Positions 25,473-35,705 of a stretch of 64,000 nt of DNA are shown one piece after another. Position 1 is the stretch's first letter, and each line of letters starts with the position of its first letter. Source of the stretch: DOZZ01 sp963792655 (GTDB taxonomy: Bacteria; Acidobacteriota; Terriglobia; Bryobacterales; Bryobacteraceae). The notes below the pieces were generated by a model. The model did no database searches. It saw only the letters and a program-made list of their open reading frames with translations, and had not been told where the DNA came from. A program made the translations under genes and the position numbers. Location of the stretch: assembly GCA_963792655.1 (NCBI GenBank), contig CAWBWU010000009.1:210873-274872 (forward strand), read 5' to 3'.

Positions 25473-28400
25473 ATGCGCTTTGGTGCGTCACGTTTAGTGC
25501 AGTTGATTCTTCTCCTCGCGGTCGCCTCATTTTTGGCCAGCGCGCAAGACGTTACCGGCTCGATCGCCGGCGTCGTCACGGATTCCACAGGTGCTGTTGT
25601 CCCGAACGCCACGGTGGTCATCACGAACACCGATCGCAATAGCGTTGCCCGCACACTGACTACCGGCGCGGAAGGCGAATATTCCGCGGTGCTGTTGCCC
25701 GTTGGCAACTACATGCTTTCGGTGACTGCGGCCGGCTTCAAGAAATCCGAGCGTAGCGGCGTGGTGCTCAACGTCAACGAAAAGCTGGGCATCGATGTCG
25801 CGCTTGAAGTTGGCCAGGCCACTGAAGTCGTCAACGTGCAGGAAGCTCCGGTGCAAGTTGAAACGCAGAGCGCCGAGACTGCAGGTCTGATCACCGGCAC
25901 CCAGGTTCGCGAACTCTCTCTCAATAACCGCAACTACGAACAGCTTGTCGCGTTGATGCCGGGCGTCGTGTCCGGCGCTTCGGATCAGATTTATGTTGGC
26001 GTCAGCAACCCTTCGGGGCAGACCAATACCGTCAGCTTCTCGATCAACGGCGGCCGCAACTCACAAAACAACTGGACCGTAGACGGCGCGGACAACGTCG
26101 ATCGCGGGTCCAATGCAACGCTGCTGAACTATCCGAGCGTGGATGCAATCGCCGAGTTCAAAGTCTTGCGCAGCACTTATTCCGCAGAGTTTGGAAGAGG
26201 CGGCGCGGGCCAAATTAACGTGGTCACCAAATCGGGCACCAGCCGCTTCCATGGCGATGCCTATGAGTTCGTGCGCAACGACGCCTTTTCAGCCAATCAG
26301 TTCCTGAACAACGCCAACCGCGTAAACCTGGGCCGCGACGGAAAAGCGCGCGTCCCACCACTTCGCTACAACAACTTCGGGTACACCATCGGCGGACCGC
26401 TTTTCATTCCCCACGTCTACAATCGCGACAAGAACAAGACGTTCTTCTTCTTCTCGCAGGAGTACCGCCGCATCATCACTTACAGCACGGTGCAAGCCTT
26501 CGTGCCGACCGGGTCTGAGAAGCAGGGTATCTTCCCCGATCCCGTTTGTGTGGCTGTGGTCAGCGGCAAGTGTACGCAAACTTCGAACACCATCACGCAG
26601 ATCAATCCCGTCGCGACCGCGTATTTGAAAGATATCTACGCCGCCATTCCCAACGGTGATGCGAGCAACTCGATCTTCTCGGCGCTGCGCAACATTTTCA
26701 ACTACCGCCAGGAGCTTTATAAGGTCGATCACGTGTTCAGCTCAAACTACGGTCTGTCCGTTCGTTACCTGCGTGACTCGATCCCCACGGTCGAGCCCGG
26801 CGGACTCTTCACCGGCGCGGCGCTGCCCGGGGTTTCCACCACGTCGACGAACTCGCCTGGTCATAGCCTCGTGATACGCGGCACGCAGAACTTCACGCCC
26901 ACGCTGATCAACGAAGCGGGCTACGCGTACAGCTACGGCGCAATCACCAGCGACGTGACCGGCACCGTGTCGTCAGCGCTGTCGCCCGATGTGAAGGTGG
27001 CGCTGCCGTTTACAACAACGCTCGCCAGAATCCCGTCCATCAGCATTGCCGGAGGCTCGACCATCACCGGCTTCGGTCCGTACCGTGACTTTAACCGCAA
27101 CTACAACGTGTTCGACAACCTCACCAAGATTGCCGGCCGCCACACGCTGAAACTCGGTTTGACCGCGAACTTCTACTCGAAGACGGAGAATGCCGGCGGC
27201 GGGGTACAGGGCGCGTTCACGTTCAGCCAGACGCCGCGGCCGACTGGAACTCCGGTGTTCGAGCAGGCGTTTGCGAACTTCCTGCTGGGCAACGCCGCGA
27301 GCTTTACTCAGACGTCGCAAGATCTCACGCCATACGTGCACGGCAATGAGTACGAGGCTTACGTGAACGACGACTTCCACGTGAATTCGCGGCTCACATT
27401 GAACCTGGGCTTGCGCTACTCACTGTTCCGGCAACCTTACGACACGAACAATCTACTGACGAACTTCGACCCGCGGCTCTACGATCCCGCAAAAGCGCCG
27501 CAGATCGATGCCAAAGGAAACATTGTTCCGGGTACGGGCGATCCGCTCAACGGCATCATCGTCGCATCAAACAACACGCGCTTCCCGGGCCACAAAATAT
27601 CCCAGGAGAACTACAAGAATTGGGCTCCCCGCGTCGGTCTCGCCTACGATCCGTTCGGCGATGGCAAGACCGCGATCCGCGCCGGTTATGGCATCTACTA
27701 CGATCTGATTCTATTCGGTGTTTACGAACAGAATGAGTTTGCCAACCCGCCGTTCGTCAACAGCGTGACCGTGACCAACACATCGCTCAGTAATCCGGTC
27801 GCGGGAACTCAGGTTATCTCTGCATCGCCGAAAGTTCTGCACGGTACGCCGGCAAACTATCAGACGCCGTACACCCAGAACTGGAGCTTCGATATCCAAC
27901 GGCAGATCCGGCCCAGCCTGGTGCTCGACGTTGCGTATGTGGGCACGAAGGGTACCCACCTGCCGGGCATTGTCGATATCAACGAAGCGGCTCCGGGTGC
28001 GGCCATCGCGGCGGGCATCGTTCCAGCGGGGACCGTTTTCACCAGTGCCAACACGCAGCTCTTGAACCAGGTGCGGCCGTATCGCGGGTATGCGTCCATC
28101 AACTCGATCGAGAACTGGTTCAACTCTGAGTACAACGGTCTGCAGATGTTCCTCGACAAGCGCTTCGCGAACAACTCGTTGATGACTGTCTCGTACACCT
28201 ACTCGAAAGCCCTCACCGACAATCGCAGCGATCGCTCGAGCGCTCCGCAGAATACCTACAACTTCAACGAAGGCGAGCGCGGGCTGGCGCAGTTCGACCG
28301 CCGCCACGTCTTCACGATGAGCTACGTCTATGAGATTCCGTTCTTGCGCCACTCGCAAAGTTTCGCCGGCAAAGCGATCGGTGGTTGGGAAGTCAGCGGC

Positions 28401-28844
28401 ATCACGCAGATCGATAGCGGGCTGCCTTTGAACGTCACCTCGAGCCTCGGTACCGATCCGGCGGGCCTGGGCATTATCGGTGCGAGCGCTGCGGGGCCGC
28501 GTCCTGACGCCCTTTGCAACCCGAACGTAGGCGCACCGCGTACCTACGCGATGTGGTTTGCGACCTCCTGCTTCGCCGATGTTCCTGCGGGTCAGGTACG
28601 TCCGGGTAACGCAGGCCGCAGCATCATCAACGGTCCCGGGTTTGTGCGTTTCGACGTGTCGCTCTTCAAGAACTTCCGGTTCAACGAGTCGACACGGCTG
28701 CAGTTGCGCGGCGAAGCCTTCAACATTGCCAACCACACCAATGCCGACACGGTCAGCACGGCGTTAGGCTCGTCCACCTACGGCCGTGTGACCGGCTTCC
28801 GCGACCCGCGCATCATCCAACTCGCGGCGAAGTTCGAGTTCTAA
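25473..28844 (+). CDS. Oar-like TonB-dependent-type outer-membrane protein
   Basis: 1,123 residues. Signal peptide (MRFGASRLVQLILLLAVASF with a cut near SAQD), carboxypeptidase-regulatory beta-sandwich at 25-110 (DVTGSIAGVVTDSTGAVVPN), a plug-like region with VVNVQEAPVQVETQSAET and LSLNNRNYEQLVALMPGV, then a long barrel. NYKNWAPRVGLAYDPFGDGKT, YGIYYD and TGSFNIANHTN-like end segments are typical of acidobacterial Oar homologues. It ends RIIQLAAKFEF, an aromatic terminus recognised by the BAM machinery. It is a single gene between a -10 element and a terminator-like hairpin. The cargo is unknown; polymer import or adhesion is possible. Confidence 0.9.
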   Translation: MRFGASRLVQLILLLAVASFLASAQDVTGSIAGVVTDSTGAVVPNATVVITNTDRNSVARTLTTGAEGEYSAVLLPVGNYMLSVTAAGFKKSERSGVVLNVNEKLGIDVALEVGQATEVVNVQEAPVQVETQSAETAGLITGTQVRELSLNNRNYEQLVALMPGVVSGASDQIYVGVSNPSGQTNTVSFSINGGRNSQNNWTVDGADNVDRGSNATLLNYPSVDAIAEFKVLRSTYSAEFGRGGAGQINVVTKSGTSRFHGDAYEFVRNDAFSANQFLNNANRVNLGRDGKARVPPLRYNNFGYTIGGPLFIPHVYNRDKNKTFFFFSQEYRRIITYSTVQAFVPTGSEKQGIFPDPVCVAVVSGKCTQTSNTITQINPVATAYLKDIYAAIPNGDASNSIFSALRNIFNYRQELYKVDHVFSSNYGLSVRYLRDSIPTVEPGGLFTGAALPGVSTTSTNSPGHSLVIRGTQNFTPTLINEAGYAYSYGAITSDVTGTVSSALSPDVKVALPFTTTLARIPSISIAGGSTITGFGPYRDFNRNYNVFDNLTKIAGRHTLKLGLTANFYSKTENAGGGVQGAFTFSQTPRPTGTPVFEQAFANFLLGNAASFTQTSQDLTPYVHGNEYEAYVNDDFHVNSRLTLNLGLRYSLFRQPYDTNNLLTNFDPRLYDPAKAPQIDAKGNIVPGTGDPLNGIIVASNNTRFPGHKISQENYKNWAPRVGLAYDPFGDGKTAIRAGYGIYYDLILFGVYEQNEFANPPFVNSVTVTNTSLSNPVAGTQVISASPKVLHGTPANYQTPYTQNWSFDIQRQIRPSLVLDVAYVGTKGTHLPGIVDINEAAPGAAIAAGIVPAGTVFTSANTQLLNQVRPYRGYASINSIENWFNSEYNGLQMFLDKRFANNSLMTVSYTYSKALTDNRSDRSSAPQNTYNFNEGERGLAQFDRRHVFTMSYVYEIPFLRHSQSFAGKAIGGWEVSGITQIDSGLPLNVTSSLGTDPAGLGIIGASAAGPRPDALCNPNVGAPRTYAMWFATSCFADVPAGQVRPGNAGRSIINGPGFVRFDVSLFKNFRFNESTRLQLRGEAFNIANHTNADTVSTALGSSTYGRVTGFRDPRIIQLAAKFEF

Positions 28845-28857
28845 AGACTTCGCTGGC

Positions 28858-28900
28858 ATGCTCCGGACCGGCTCAATTCCGGTTCGGAGCATAAAAATTT
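28858..28900 (+). terminator. Hairpin with short AT tail after the Oar-like gene
   Basis: TGCTCCGGACCGG (28858-28870) pairs with CCGGTTCGGAGCA (28879-28891) around an 8-base loop, with one G-T pair. It is followed by TAAAAATTT. The position, 14 bp after the stop codon, fits a rho-independent terminator, although the T run is short. Confidence 0.65.
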
Positions 28901-28928
28901 CTGTCTTCGTCTACAAATCCGTAATTGC

Positions 28929-28934
28929 TATACT
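28929..28934 (+). promoter_or_regulatory. -10-like element before the ATP-grasp gene
   Basis: TATACT at 28929-28934 with a weak TTCGTC 17 bp upstream (28906-28911). A start of transcription would fall near 28941, almost at the TTG at 28943, so the message may have little or no leader. Confidence 0.3.
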
Positions 28935-28942
28935 GGCCTCTC

Positions 28943-30425
28943 TTGCAAGCGCAAACGGCCCCGGATTCCGATCATCTTCTCAAAGGCTACGAACTCGGCT
29001 TCCACTTTGACGAGATGTTCTCGCGGCCAGGAGAGCCGCGCCCGCACTACCAGCGCGTCTTCGAAGCGTTATCCGACTTAACGCCGACGGAGTTCACCGA
29101 GCGCCGTCACCTGGCGGATCGCTCGTTTCTGATGCAGGGCATCACCTTCACGGTTTATAGCGATGGCCGTGGCACTGAACGGCTCTTTCCTTTCGATCTG
29201 ATTCCCCGTGTTCTTCCGCGCTCGGAGTGGGACCTGCTGGAAGCCGGCCTCTCGCAGCGCGTACTGGCATTGAATCTTTTCCTGCAGGATGTGTACGGGC
29301 CGCAGCACATTCTGCGTGATCGCAAGATCCCGCGCTCCCTCGTTCTGTCTTGCCGCCACTTCTTGCGCGAGATGATCGGCGTCCGCGTGCCGAAAGGCAT
29401 CTACACGCACATCACCGGTATCGATCTGGTGCGCGACTCGAAGACCGGCGACTACCTGGTGCTCGAAGATAATGCGCGCACTCCGAGCGGCATCTCGTAC
29501 GTGCTCGAGAACCGCCTGGTCATGACGCGCACCTTCCCCCGGCTGTTCGAGATGTGCGAGGTGCTGCCGGTCGATCAATATCCGGCGGAGCTCGCGCAGA
29601 TCCTGCGCTCGATCGCGCCGACCACAAGCGCTACGCCCGTGGCTGTGGTTTTGACGCCCGGTATTTACAACAGCGCCTACTTCGAGCACAGCTTCCTCGC
29701 GCAGCAGATGGGTGTTGAGCTGGTGGAAGGCCGCGATCTGGTCGTCGACTCAGACATTGTCTACATGAAGACAATTCGCGGGCTGCGGCGCGTGGACGTA
29801 ATCTACCGGCGCATCGACGACGAATATCTCGATCCGTTGGTCTTCAGCCGCAGTTCGGTGTTGGGCGTAGCCGGCTTGATGGGACGCGTACCGCGCGGGC
29901 AACGTAGCGCTCGCAAATGCAGTGGGCAATGGCGTGGCAGACGACAAAGCCATCTACGCGTACGTGCCGGAGTTCATCCGCTACTACCTGGGGCAGGATC
30001 CGATTCTGCGCAACGTCGATACCTATCTCTGTTCGCGTTCTGCCGACCTCGCCTATGTGCTCGAGCACATGGAAGAGTTGGTGGTGAAAGCGGTCGGTGA
30101 GTCGGGCGGCTACGGCATGTTGATGGGTCCCTCTGCCTCGAAGGAAAAGATCGCTGAGTTTCGGGATTGCGTGCGCGCCGATCCGCGCAACTACATCGCT
30201 CAGCCGGTGGTTGGCTTGTCGCGTGTGCCTTCCTTTGATCCACGCAACGGCAGGTTCGCGGGACGTCACGTCGATCTTCGGCCGTACTGTCTGTTCAACG
30301 GAGAGAAGGTCGTCATCGTGCCCGGCGGCTTGACGCGCGTTGCGCTGGAGCCAGGTTCATTAGTCGTCAATTCTTCGCAAGGCGGCGGCGCGAAAGATAC
30401 CTGGGTATTGCGAGGTGAGGCATGA
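28943..30425 (+). CDS. Circularly permuted ATP-grasp protein (COG2308), split by a frameshift
   Basis: First gene of the conserved ATP-grasp / alpha-E / transglutaminase set. The first frame has FHFDEMFSRPGEPRPHYQ, RERRH-like TERRHLADRSF, PFDLIPRVL and the nucleotide-binding GIDLVRDSKTGDYLVLEDN with ARTPSGISYVLENR. The second frame carries NAVGNGVADDKAIYAYVPEF, VVKAVGESGGYGMLMGP, and a PGGLTRVALEPGSLVVNSSQ end. The +1 shift lies in the GGG at 29881-29883; removing one G gives DAYRAGNVALANA, as in the family. About 493 residues when repaired. The family is predicted to be an amide or peptide ligase whose product is unknown. The start codon is uncertain (TTG 28925, TTG 28943 or later). Confidence 0.85.
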
Positions 30426-31388
30426 GCCAGATGCTTTCGCGCATCGCCGAGAGCCTGTTCTGGATGGCGCGCTACATGGAGCGTGCCGAAGATACTGCGC
30501 GCATTCTCGACGTGAACTATCACATGCTGCTCGAACAATCGCAGCAGACCTTTCGGTTGCGATGGGAGCCGCTGGTGCACATCACGGGCGAGCAGGATTT
30601 GTTCTTCCGCCTGTACACCACCGCCAACACGCAAACTGTCTTCGAGTTTCTCGGCTTCCATGAAGAGAACCCGAACGCGATCGCGCAGTGTATCTTTCGC
30701 GCACGCGAGAACTCGCGCACCATTCGCGACCGGCTGTCACGCGAGATGTGGCAGGACATCAACGGTCTCTATCACGAGGTCAGCCGCTTCCGCGCCGAAG
30801 AAGAAATCGCGGTCGGGCCGTACCGCTTCTGCAGTGCAATCCGCACCGGCAGTCATCGCTTCCATGGCGTTAGCGACGACACGCTGCCGCACGACGAAGG
30901 CTGGCAATTTCTGCAATTAGGCCGCGCGCTGGAACGTGTCGAGATGACGGCGCGCATCGTCGACGTGGAATATCACAACCTGGTCGAGATGCCGTCGGCC
31001 CGACGCCAAGCCCGATAACCATCAGTGGATGGCGGTGTTGAAGTCGGTTGCAGCGTACGAAATGTATCGCCGCCAGTACCACTCGCGCATCGAACCCGAA
31101 CGCGTAGCGGAGTTGCTGGTGCTGCATCCGCAGCATCCCCGTTCCATCCGTTTCAATGTAGGCGTCATCCAAACGGCACTGCGCGCCATCAGCGGCAGCG
31201 GTCCCGGCGGTTACGCAAACGAAGCCGAGCGCCTCACCGGGCGTCTCTACCAAAGCCTGACTTACGACCGCATCGAAGATATTTTCGCGCGCGGTCTCCA
31301 TGAGTATTTGACGGACATTCAACGTTCCTGCCGGTCCATCGGAGATCACATTGCGCGAACTTACTTCTACTACGGGGCAGCAGCTTAG
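30422..31388 (+). CDS. Alpha-E domain protein (COG2307, DUF403), split by a frameshift
   Basis: All-helical protein, about 321 residues when repaired. The diagnostic start is MLSRIAESLFWMARYMERAE with DTARILDVNYHML. IFRARENSRTIRDRLSREMW and GRALERVEMTARIVDVEYH follow. The second frame (WMAVLKSVAAYEMYRRQYHS, LLVLHPQHPRSIRFNV, SCRSIGDHIARTYF) completes the family. The frame moves +1 at the GGCCCG run near 30998-31001. Its ATG overlaps the ATP-grasp stop (ATGA), and it ends directly before the transglutaminase ATG. The domain always accompanies this ATP-grasp type; its activity is not known. Confidence 0.87.
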
Positions 31389-32381
31389 ATGAACCGTTAC
31401 CGCCTGCTGCACGTCACGGCCTTCGACTACGATGGCCCGGTGACCGAAAGCTATAACGAAGTGCGGCTGCGTCCGATGCAGGACGATACGCAGAGCTGCC
31501 TTTCGTTCCGGCTCTCGACGGAGCCTGTATCGAAGCCGTCAGTGCATCACGATTTCTTCGGCAACTGGGTGTATCAGTTCAATGTGCTCGGCGAACACCG
31601 GCACCTGCGTATCGAAGCCGAATCGATCGTGCTGGTACAAGTACCGGTTCGCCCCGAAGGCGCCGGCGTGCAACTCGACGCGGTTAAAGGCATGCAGGAT
31701 GAACTCTATGAAGAGTTCTACGACTTGCTGATCCCCACCGGCTATGTGCCGCACCCGGCATCGCTGAACTGGCTTCTGGCGCTGGCTGAGCAGGAAAGCG
31801 GCGGCACCGTTTTGGGCTATGCGGAAGCGCTCACGCGGCAGATCAACACCAAGTTTCGCTATGAGAAGGGCGCGACGCACGTGCAGTCGTCGGTGCTCGA
31901 CGCGTTGGGGCGTGGCGCCGGCGTGTGTCAGGATTTTGCGCACCTGCTGATCGCGGCGGCGCGGATGCATGGTCTGCCCGCGCGTTATGTTTCGGGTTAC
32001 CTGGTGCCACGGCGAACTGCTGAACCGGGAGCCTCGGTCGAAGAAGTCATCGGCGGGCAAGCATCTCACGCGTGGGCGGAAGTATTTCTTCCCGGCCTCG
32101 ATTGGGTTGGCTTCGATCCTACGCTTGGGCAGCCCGTTGGTTTGCAGCATGTGCGTGTCGCTTATGGCCGCGACTATGGCGACGTGGCGCCGGTTCGCGG
32201 TGTGTACAAGGGCCACGCGGGCCAGCGACTGAGTGTCGATGTGCGCGTCCGTCCGGCTTTGGACGACGAGGGCCGCGAGAACTTTCAAGAAACGGCTGCG
32301 GGTCCGCCAATTGTTGCCGCCGAAGAGCCGCCCCAACAGCAACAACAGCAAGAGCAGCCGCCGCAACAGCAACAGCAGTGA
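31389..32381 (+). CDS. Transglutaminase-like protein with polyglutamine tail
   Basis: 330 residues. N-terminal bacterial transglutaminase-associated beta domain (YRLLHVTAFDYDGPVTESYN, EVRLRPMQDDTQSC), then the papain-like core at about 160-260: DALGRGAGVCQDFAHLLIAA with the nucleophile C in GVCQDF, SHAWAEVFLPGLDWVGFDPT carrying the catalytic H and D. Such proteins in bacteria act mostly as proteases or amidases, not crosslinkers. The last ~30 residues are PEEPP-type linker and two glutamine runs, unusual for the family. Third gene of the ATP-grasp / alpha-E / transglutaminase operon; the start follows the alpha-E stop directly. Confidence 0.9.
   Translation: MNRYRLLHVTAFDYDGPVTESYNEVRLRPMQDDTQSCLSFRLSTEPVSKPSVHHDFFGNWVYQFNVLGEHRHLRIEAESIVLVQVPVRPEGAGVQLDAVKGMQDELYEEFYDLLIPTGYVPHPASLNWLLALAEQESGGTVLGYAEALTRQINTKFRYEKGATHVQSSVLDALGRGAGVCQDFAHLLIAAARMHGLPARYVSGYLVPRRTAEPGASVEEVIGGQASHAWAEVFLPGLDWVGFDPTLGQPVGLQHVRVAYGRDYGDVAPVRGVYKGHAGQRLSVDVRVRPALDDEGRENFQETAAGPPIVAAEEPPQQQQQQEQPPQQQQQ
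32334..32378 (+). repeat. CAA/CAG repeat encoding the polyglutamine tail
   Basis: Fifteen codons that are CAA or CAG except for one GAG and two CCG, at the very end of the transglutaminase-like gene. The mixed use of CAA and CAG argues that the glutamines are selected at the protein level and are not just a slipped trinucleotide run. Confidence 0.7.
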
Positions 32382-32914
32382 TTGAGATCCGTGAACTAAG
32401 CGGCTCCGAAACCCGCCATCATCTGCGAGACCTTGCGGGCGTGCTTCTCGACTGCGTGCGAGGCGGAGCATCGGTGAACTTCATGACATCCATGACGCTC
32501 GCAGACGCCGAAGCGTTCTACACAGGCGTGCTGGCCGGAGTGGAACGAGGCGACCGGATTCTGCTTGCCGCATTTCTCGATGCAGAATTAGTCGGCACCG
32601 TGCAGGTAGTTTTCGCTCCCGCTCCGAACCAGCCGCACCGTGCCGACGTTGCCAAACTGCTGGTGCACCGTTCTGCTCGCGGGCAGGGAATCGCCAGGCG
32701 GCTGATGCATCGCGTCGAAGAGGTGAGCCATGCGGCGGGCAGAACATTGCTCGTGCTCGATACCGTAACGGGTGACGCTGCGGAGCAACTCTATCTCAAA
32801 CTTGGCTGGCACAAGCTTGGCGTGATTCCGAATTACGCGTTGTATCCGGATGGCCGCTGGTGCGACACGACGGTGTTTTGGAAACAGCTCGCTCCTTCTA
32901 CACTGGGTTCATGA
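32378..32914 (+). CDS. GNAT acetyltransferase
   Basis: 178 residues from a GTG that overlaps the transglutaminase stop (GTGA). GNAT fold: MTLADAEAFYTGVLAGVERG, LVGTVQVVFAPAPN, the acetyl-CoA loop VHRSARGQGIARRLMHRVEE (RxxGxG/A-type) and LVLDTVTGDAAEQLYLKLGW. This is the pattern of small-molecule or antibiotic acetyltransferases; the substrate is unknown. Its ATGA junction with the glycosidase gene places it inside the same transcription unit as the ligase triad, so it could modify the same product. Confidence 0.85.
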   Translation: MIEIRELSGSETRHHLRDLAGVLLDCVRGGASVNFMTSMTLADAEAFYTGVLAGVERGDRILLAAFLDAELVGTVQVVFAPAPNQPHRADVAKLLVHRSARGQGIARRLMHRVEEVSHAAGRTLLVLDTVTGDAAEQLYLKLGWHKLGVIPNYALYPDGRWCDTTVFWKQLAPSTLGS

Positions 32915-34630
32915 GGTTGTGGGTAGTCTCCGTGTTGTTTGCGTTCGCATGCATCGGCTATGCGCAAACAGCTTGCACTCAGGTGAGCGCAATGGCGCCG
33001 TGCGAAATTTCATTCGAGGTCAGCGAGCCGAACGCATATCGCGCAGTCGACATCAGCGTCGAATTCCGCTCGCCCTCGCATCAAACGTATCTGGTGCCTG
33101 GCTACTGGACCGGCTCTGGTTACAAAGCGCGCCTGGAACCGGAAGAGCCTGGGACGTGGGATTACCGCGTCAGCAGTAATCTGCCGCGCTTCGAAGGCAA
33201 GACCGGTCAGTTCACGGTCTCGGCTTCAAGTCTGCCCGGCTTTGTGCAACCTGCGAACGTGTTTCACTTCTGGACACTTCCGGAGAAGAAGCCGCATCTC
33301 TGGATGGGCTTCGCAGCAACACCAGACATTGACGAAGCGCTGATCGCCACACGCGCCAAACAGCACTTCAACCACATGCGGATTGGCGATTCTCGACCCG
33401 TCTGCATTCACGAAAGGCGAGTTGACCAACACGACGCCATTCGACCGGATCGACCGCGCGGTGCTTGCCGCGAATCGTGCCGGCATCACCGCGGATCTGG
33501 TGATTGCCGGGCCCAGCGAACAACTTTTGCGCGTGCTGCCCGATCATGATCAGCGGGAGCGCTACGTGCGTTATATCTGCGGACGCTACAGCGGTCTGAA
33601 CATTACGTGGCAAGGGCTCGACCAATTCGAGACGTATGCCAACGGGCGCGAGTTGCTGCAGGATATCGCTCAGACGATCGCCCGCTTCGACGGACATCAT
33701 CATCCGATGAGCACGTTCGCTCAAGTAAGCTCAGCGCCGCTCGCGGGCGATGGGTGGATGAAGTATCTGACCTATCGCACTCCTGATGCGAGCATCGGCG
33801 CGGTCGAGCGCCAGTTTTTTGCGCTGCCCGCGGTGAACGATTTCAATGCCGATGGGAATCGCGATCCTGCGGTGTTTCGAAAGCGCTTATGGAACGCGGC
33901 GATGAACGGGCAGTATCCGGAAGCGACAGTTCCGGATGAAGCTTCGGCGAACGCAATGAAGGTCTGGTACGAGTTCTTCTCGCAGACCCGGCACTGGGAA
34001 CTCTCGCCATTCTTTGACGCCGATGGCGGGCGCGCGGCTGCGCTCGAAGAAGTCGAGTACATCGTCTATGCCGAGCAGCCTGGCCCGGTTGAGTTACGTC
34101 TCGATCAGAAGCACAAATACGACTTGGTGTGGCTGAATCCGATCAACGGCGAACGCGTCGAGTTCAAGCCCGAGAAGGCGGAGCGCATTGGCGGCCAGCC
34201 ACCCGACAACACGCACGATTGGGTACTGTCGGTGGCTCGTACCGGGCGCAAAGAGTCAATGGCGAAGTCTTACTACTTCGAGAGCAAGACGCCCGACGTG
34301 CAGGAGGTGGAGGTGAATCCGTCTGTGGTTCCGTTCACCTTGGAAGCGCCTGCCGCATCCGACGCGCTGCATACAGGACAGGCGATTCCGTTCCGCTTCA
34401 AGCTCAAACGCGAGACGCGCGCGACCAAAGCGATGCAGTACGTCATTACGGGCGAGGTCACTGCCGACGGACAAGGTTATCGCGTGCTGGCCACCGGAAT
34501 GAGTGGAACACTGCTGATTCCTGCAACCATCGCGCGCCGCTACCCAGCTTTGCTGCACTTGCGTGTGGAAGCTGTCAACGGCGTCGGCAAAGCCTACTCG
34601 CTCGACCAGAACTTCACGCTCACGCAATGA
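32911..34630 (+). CDS. Secreted DUF5060/DUF4038-type glycoside hydrolase, split by a frameshift
   Basis: A signal peptide (MRLWVVSVLFAFACIGYAQ) and a beta domain with TYLVPGYWTGSGYKARLEPEE, EPGTWDYRVSSN resemble the DUF5060 N-terminal domain. The rest appears as a TIM barrel with FDRIDRAVLAANRAGITADLV, YICGRYSGLNITWQGLDQFE (position of the family's ...W.. QNE segment) and YFESKTPDVQEV. The frame changes by +1 at 33383-33386 (ATTGGCG; removing one G yields HMRIAILDPSAF). Repaired length about 572 residues. The family includes apiosidase-like and other plant-glycan enzymes; the activity cannot be assigned. Overlaps GNAT and tsaB at both ends. Confidence 0.65.
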
Positions 34631-35274
34631 ACGATCTGGTGCTGGCCGTCGATACGACGCACGAGTTTGGAAGCATCGCGCTCACTTCGGGTGAGCACTT
34701 GATCGCAGAGCGCGAGATCCACGCGCCGTCGGGCTTTGGCCAGGTGTTATATGGCGAGATCGAAAGTTTACTGCGCGACAACAGCGTCCGGCTGCAGGAC
34801 TGCGCGCTGTTCGCTGCTGCGGCGGGACCCGGATCATTCACCGGTGTGCGCATCGCGCTCACCTGCGTAAAAGGTTTCGGCGAAGTACTGCAGCGACCGG
34901 TGATCGGCATCTCTAATCTCGAAGCGCTTGCAGAATTCGGCACTGAAGTGAGGCGTGCCGCAATCGCGGATGCGCGCAAAGGCGAAGTGTACGCCGCCGT
35001 CTACGGACCAGAGCCCATCGCGGAAACAGTGTTACCGCTCGATCAGTTGCTCGGGCAGTTGCCGCCCGACACCGAGTTGATCTCGATCGACTTCGACAAG
35101 CTCCAGGTGAGCGGAGCCTTCCGATGCATCACCGCGCCGCGCGGGCAGGCCACCGCCATGGCGCGGCTTGCATGGCGCAAATGGCGCGCCGGTGCGGCGA
35201 GCGATGCAGCTCTGGTGGATGCCAACTACATCCGCCGTCCTGAAGCGGAAAGACTTTACCGGCCGCCGGTCTGA
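34627..35274 (+). CDS. tsaB: TsaB, tRNA threonylcarbamoyladenosine biosynthesis
   Basis: 215 residues, non-catalytic ASKHA-fold partner of TsaD in forming t6A37 in tRNAs reading ANN codons. Diagnostic: LVLAVDTTHEFGSIAL, CALFAAAAGPGSFTGVRIAL, CVKGFGEVLQRPVIGISNLE, and RRAAIADARKGEVYAAVY. ATG overlaps the glycosidase stop. The end overlaps the convergent cupin gene by 19 bp. tsaD, tsaC and tsaE are not in this window. Confidence 0.9.
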   Translation: MNDLVLAVDTTHEFGSIALTSGEHLIAEREIHAPSGFGQVLYGEIESLLRDNSVRLQDCALFAAAAGPGSFTGVRIALTCVKGFGEVLQRPVIGISNLEALAEFGTEVRRAAIADARKGEVYAAVYGPEPIAETVLPLDQLLGQLPPDTELISIDFDKLQVSGAFRCITAPRGQATAMARLAWRKWRAGAASDAALVDANYIRRPEAERLYRPPV

Positions 35275-35705
35275 TCGACCTTGATGGCGACGTAGCTGAG
35301 CGTCTTGCCGGGTGCGAGCAGAATCTGGTGCGGCACTCCGGCGGGCACGTGAATCACATCGCCCGTGCCGATCGTGTGGCGCTTGCCGCCATCGATCGAC
35401 TCGCCGCGAATCTCGTGCGGTTGCGTGGTCTTGCGATTCGGAATGGTGCCGCCTTCGATCAGCGTAGCTTCGCCGTCTCGCACGAAGATGATGTCGTCTT
35501 TGGTCTCGTGTAATTCAGCAACGCCGCTCGCTTCGCGGCGAATAATCTGTATCGATGAATTCGAATAATGGCCAAGCGCCTCGATGCCAATCTTCTGGCC
35601 GGTAATCTTCTTTTGTGCTTTGTCGAGTTGCTGGTTCGAGATGATATCGACCGTTGCGGCTGAACAGGCGAACGCTGTGGTTAGGAAGATGGTGAGTAGT
35701 TTCAT
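35256..35705 (-). CDS. Secreted cupin-domain protein
   Basis: 149 residues, signal peptide MKLLTIFLTTAFACSAATV. Cupin metal motifs are recognised as ASGVAELHETKDDIIFVRDG (first motif, with H and E ligands) and GDVIHVPAGVPHQILLAPGK (second motif, terminal H). Small secreted cupins of this sort are frequent in Acidobacteria and of unknown substrate. It begins at the ATGA overlap with the glucokinase-like gene. Confidence 0.8.
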   Translation of the reverse strand: MKLLTIFLTTAFACSAATVDIISNQQLDKAQKKITGQKIGIEALGHYSNSSIQIIRREASGVAELHETKDDIIFVRDGEATLIEGGTIPNRKTTQPHEIRGESIDGGKRHTIGTGDVIHVPAGVPHQILLAPGKTLSYVAIKVDQTGGR

